Below are positions 61,901-64,000 of a stretch of 64,000 bases of DNA, piece after piece. Both the position numbers and the translations under genes were made by a program. The notes below the pieces were generated by a model, which was given only the letters and a program-made list of their open reading frames with translations, did no database searches and was not told the origin of the DNA. This DNA comes from Membranipora membranacea (taxonomy: Eukaryota > Bryozoa > Gymnolaemata > Cheilostomatida > Membraniporidae). The stretch's first letter is position 1, and each line of letters begins with the position of its first letter. The DNA is taken from contig OU612072.1 in assembly GCA_914767715.1 (NCBI GenBank), forward strand, positions 1,860,001 to 1,924,000. The letters run 5' to 3'.

Positions 61901-63817
61901 GCAATGTCATTATTGAGGAATTTTCTCAGTGCTGCCCAGTTATTTTTATTGGCCCTGGCACCAGGAAATGGCTTCAAACCTGTTATAAGTCAACAATGAT
62001 TTCCATAGCTACAACCAATTTTGGGTGGTCAAACAACAATGACATCATAGGATAAACTAATAGTGTTGATCTGGTGTCGCTCGCAGTCTGGCATGCACCT
62101 GTATATATGACACTGGGCAAAAAATCGTGTCCGCCCAACTCAAATACTTCACATCACTGTCTCGGTACAAAGAAAAAAAATTCTTATATCACATTCGATA
62201 ATCTATTTGCTTCCAATTGAATTATAATGACTTACCCTTCAGCTTCAATGAGCATTATTAAGAAGCCTGAATAACAGTCAAGGCATGGGGTAAATTTTAA
62301 CTGTGGTATGCTTTTGGTGAAGGATGCCATTCTCAAAACAAATTATAAATCTATTAACTTGCATAGAGTTAACGATGTCCATGTACAGATATACAATACT
62401 TATATAACAATTATCTCTGCAGGGGAGGGGGACCTTTCTGATAAGTATAATTTAGCCTGTGGGTTATATCTCACCTCTACATGAAGGTCAGGTCTGTTAC
62501 GTAACCCAGCACTCCCCGGTTCTTGTACGCTATCATTACTAGGGTATATAATCAGGGGACCAGAGAAAGCACTAATCGATCGGTCAAAGTTTGTCGTCAC
62601 GTAAGCTTTTATCATCTCGGCAGTCTCCCTATCCGTCCTCACTGCAAAATAAATTGAAAGAAAATTTCATTTAAATGAAAACAATTAGTTCAAAGCGTAC
62701 ATCACCACCTGTACAACCTAAAAATGTTCAACTGATTATTGCGTGAGTGACCTGTGAAAATGAAAACAATGAGTATAAAAACATACAACAAAACCTGTGC
62801 AGAACATTCAACTGAACATTTTGTTATTGCTTAGTGACATTTCCAGGGGATATTAATATGCTTATTGAGGTAACATGTCAGTTTCCACCTACACTTATGT
62901 CAAATATCTATTTTTGAATGGTTACTGCATAGGCGGCATATTTGGTTTGTCAGACCAAGATTTATGTTAGATTATTGTGGTCAAAATATACTGGAACCAG
63001 AAAGATGTTATGCACCAGTTAAATTTTTCAAACATCAATGTTGTGTTATGATGCTTTTAGTTTAAGGAGTAGATGATTCCTTTCTGTCCCAATTTCTTCC
63101 ACAATTTTTTGAGCAAGCAACTTAACGCATACACAACAGAAAGTATAAAGATTGAACACATTATCTGATGTGTTCAAGTAAAGCGATGATGACACACGGG
63201 ACTGATAGTGATTGCACAGTACATGTACATGTACTGTACCTCTTACCTGTGATGTAGTCTCCATCTTCATCTACATACTTGAAAGCATGGATCGTTGTGT
63301 GAGGAAGATAATGCTGAAAATATAGAACAATTTTTAAGTCACTCAATGCAATGGGGACAACATCATGCAGATAAGGACAACGAAATGACAAATCACAAAT
63401 CGTAATCACAAAAAGACTATGAAATGTTTAGTTTGATGAAGATCCGGACCAGTGACCAGTGACCAGTGAGAACAAAAGGCCTCATAATTATTACTATGAA
63501 TAGTTTTCACCATATCGACATTAAAAACCAGCATGAGAACAGTTCAGGCCAACTAGCTACACAACGCTACTACAGTGTCATAGGAAATCAACATAATATA
63601 ATTTAGTGTTGAAATTATGCACTAAATCTATAATATTGTAGAATGTATGTTATTTAGAATCCGAGGCTTATTCACTCATGGAATGACTCACTTGTAGAGC
63701 TCCGATTATATTATTGAAGGTGAGCTGCTCCGAAGCGTTAGTGACGTTGAGCACAGCGAGCTGAGTCTGATCATGGTTAAATATCTCAAGAGAAAACGGA
63801 GGAAGCTGACCAGCCAT
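58962..63817 (-). CDS. MAP2K5: MAP kinase kinase 5 (MEK5), complete
   Basis: Nine exons: 63692-63817, 63247-63313, 62475-62641, 61760-61867, 61248-61371, 60649-60805, 60074-60279, 59431-59577 and 58962-59245, all in phase, 461 residues (human 448). Residues about 8-100 form a PB1 domain with the acidic motif DEDGDYIT, used in MEK5 to bind MEKK2/3 and ERK5. A Ser/Pro-rich linker follows. The kinase domain has [12 protein letters not shown] with Lys218, HRDVKPSN with catalytic Asp307, DFG at 325-327, and activation-loop Ser335 and Thr339 (NSTAMT) at the two MEK5 phosphosites. The ending [11 protein letters not shown] matches MEK5. It phosphorylates ERK5 in stress and growth signalling. A UTR acceptor (TTCTACAG) ends about 40 bases upstream of the ATG. 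Confidence 0.95.
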
Positions 63818-64000
63818 CACATCAAGAGAACTCACCCTTCAGTCACAGCAGCATCTGTAGAACAAACAAGAAAGGAGATTGTGGATAATTGACTGTCTAT
63901 ACCATTTTCATTAGTTGAATGCCATAAGTCATTTCGGAATACTGGGACTCGGAATGTTGAAAAGTATGTTGACCTCCTAGCAGTATTAGTGAACTTAGCT
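63818..64000. other. 5' flank / UTR of MAP2K5
   Basis: Contains a likely 5' UTR acceptor (minus-strand TTCTACAG). No promoter is identified; the window ends here. Confidence 0.4.

Overview
The window is nuclear DNA of an animal. The genes have many short exons with GT..AG introns of a few hundred bases to about 3 kb. The sequence is AT-rich and full of short tandem repeats, palindromes and fold-back elements. The gene content (ARL2, DESI2, a MAP2K5/MEK5 orthologue, a Toll-like receptor, a retinol-dehydrogenase-like SDR, two aerolysin-fold proteins) fits an invertebrate metazoan with a fairly compact genome, about one gene per 7 kb. I cannot name the phylum from the sequence. Only an MEK5-type kinase with a PB1 domain argues against flies and nematodes, which as far as I know lack it.

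Layout. 0.6-2.6 kb (-): 5' part of a mitochondrial ribosomal protein gene, best matched to mL48, running off the left edge. One of its splice acceptors is multiplied 11 times. 2.9-5.7 kb: fold-back repeats. 6.28-9.31 kb: a P-element-like DNA transposon with an 8-bp target duplication and a THAP DNA-binding domain. 10.4-12.7 kb (-): complete ARL2 GTPase. 13.7-20.1 kb (+): complete DESI2 peptidase gene with MITEs in its introns. 20.9-25.8 kb (+): nine-exon RDH13-like dehydrogenase whose catalytic Tyr reads as Phe. 27.4-34.7 kb (-): tandem pair of aerolysin/ETX-MTX2-like genes; the upstream copy has a TATA promoter and a non-coding first exon. 34.7-39.7 kb: gene-poor. 39.8-41.6 kb (+): small CS/p23-like protein with its own TATA box. 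43.7-44.3 kb (-): small secreted Cys-rich protein with a TATA box. 45.8-46.9 kb (+): unrecognised Ser/Thr-rich two-pass membrane protein. 48.3 kb: tRNA-like SINE head. 51.8-56.5 kb (+): Toll-like receptor, with a decayed copy of its last exon near 57.8 kb. 59.0-63.8 kb (-): complete MAP2K5 gene.

The genes do not form one pathway. The TLR, the aerolysin-like pair and the secreted Cys-rich protein are plausible defence genes, but that is inference. The strongest unusual signal is the repeated occurrence of short tandem duplications exactly over exon-intron junctions: mL48 exon 3 acceptor x11, DESI2 exon 4 donor x3, RDH exon 3 acceptor x3. These create decoy splice sites, and in the RDH case in-frame alternatives. 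The second is the P-like element with its THAP domain.

Coding exons were assembled by eye from splice signals, reading phase and family similarity; no search was run.
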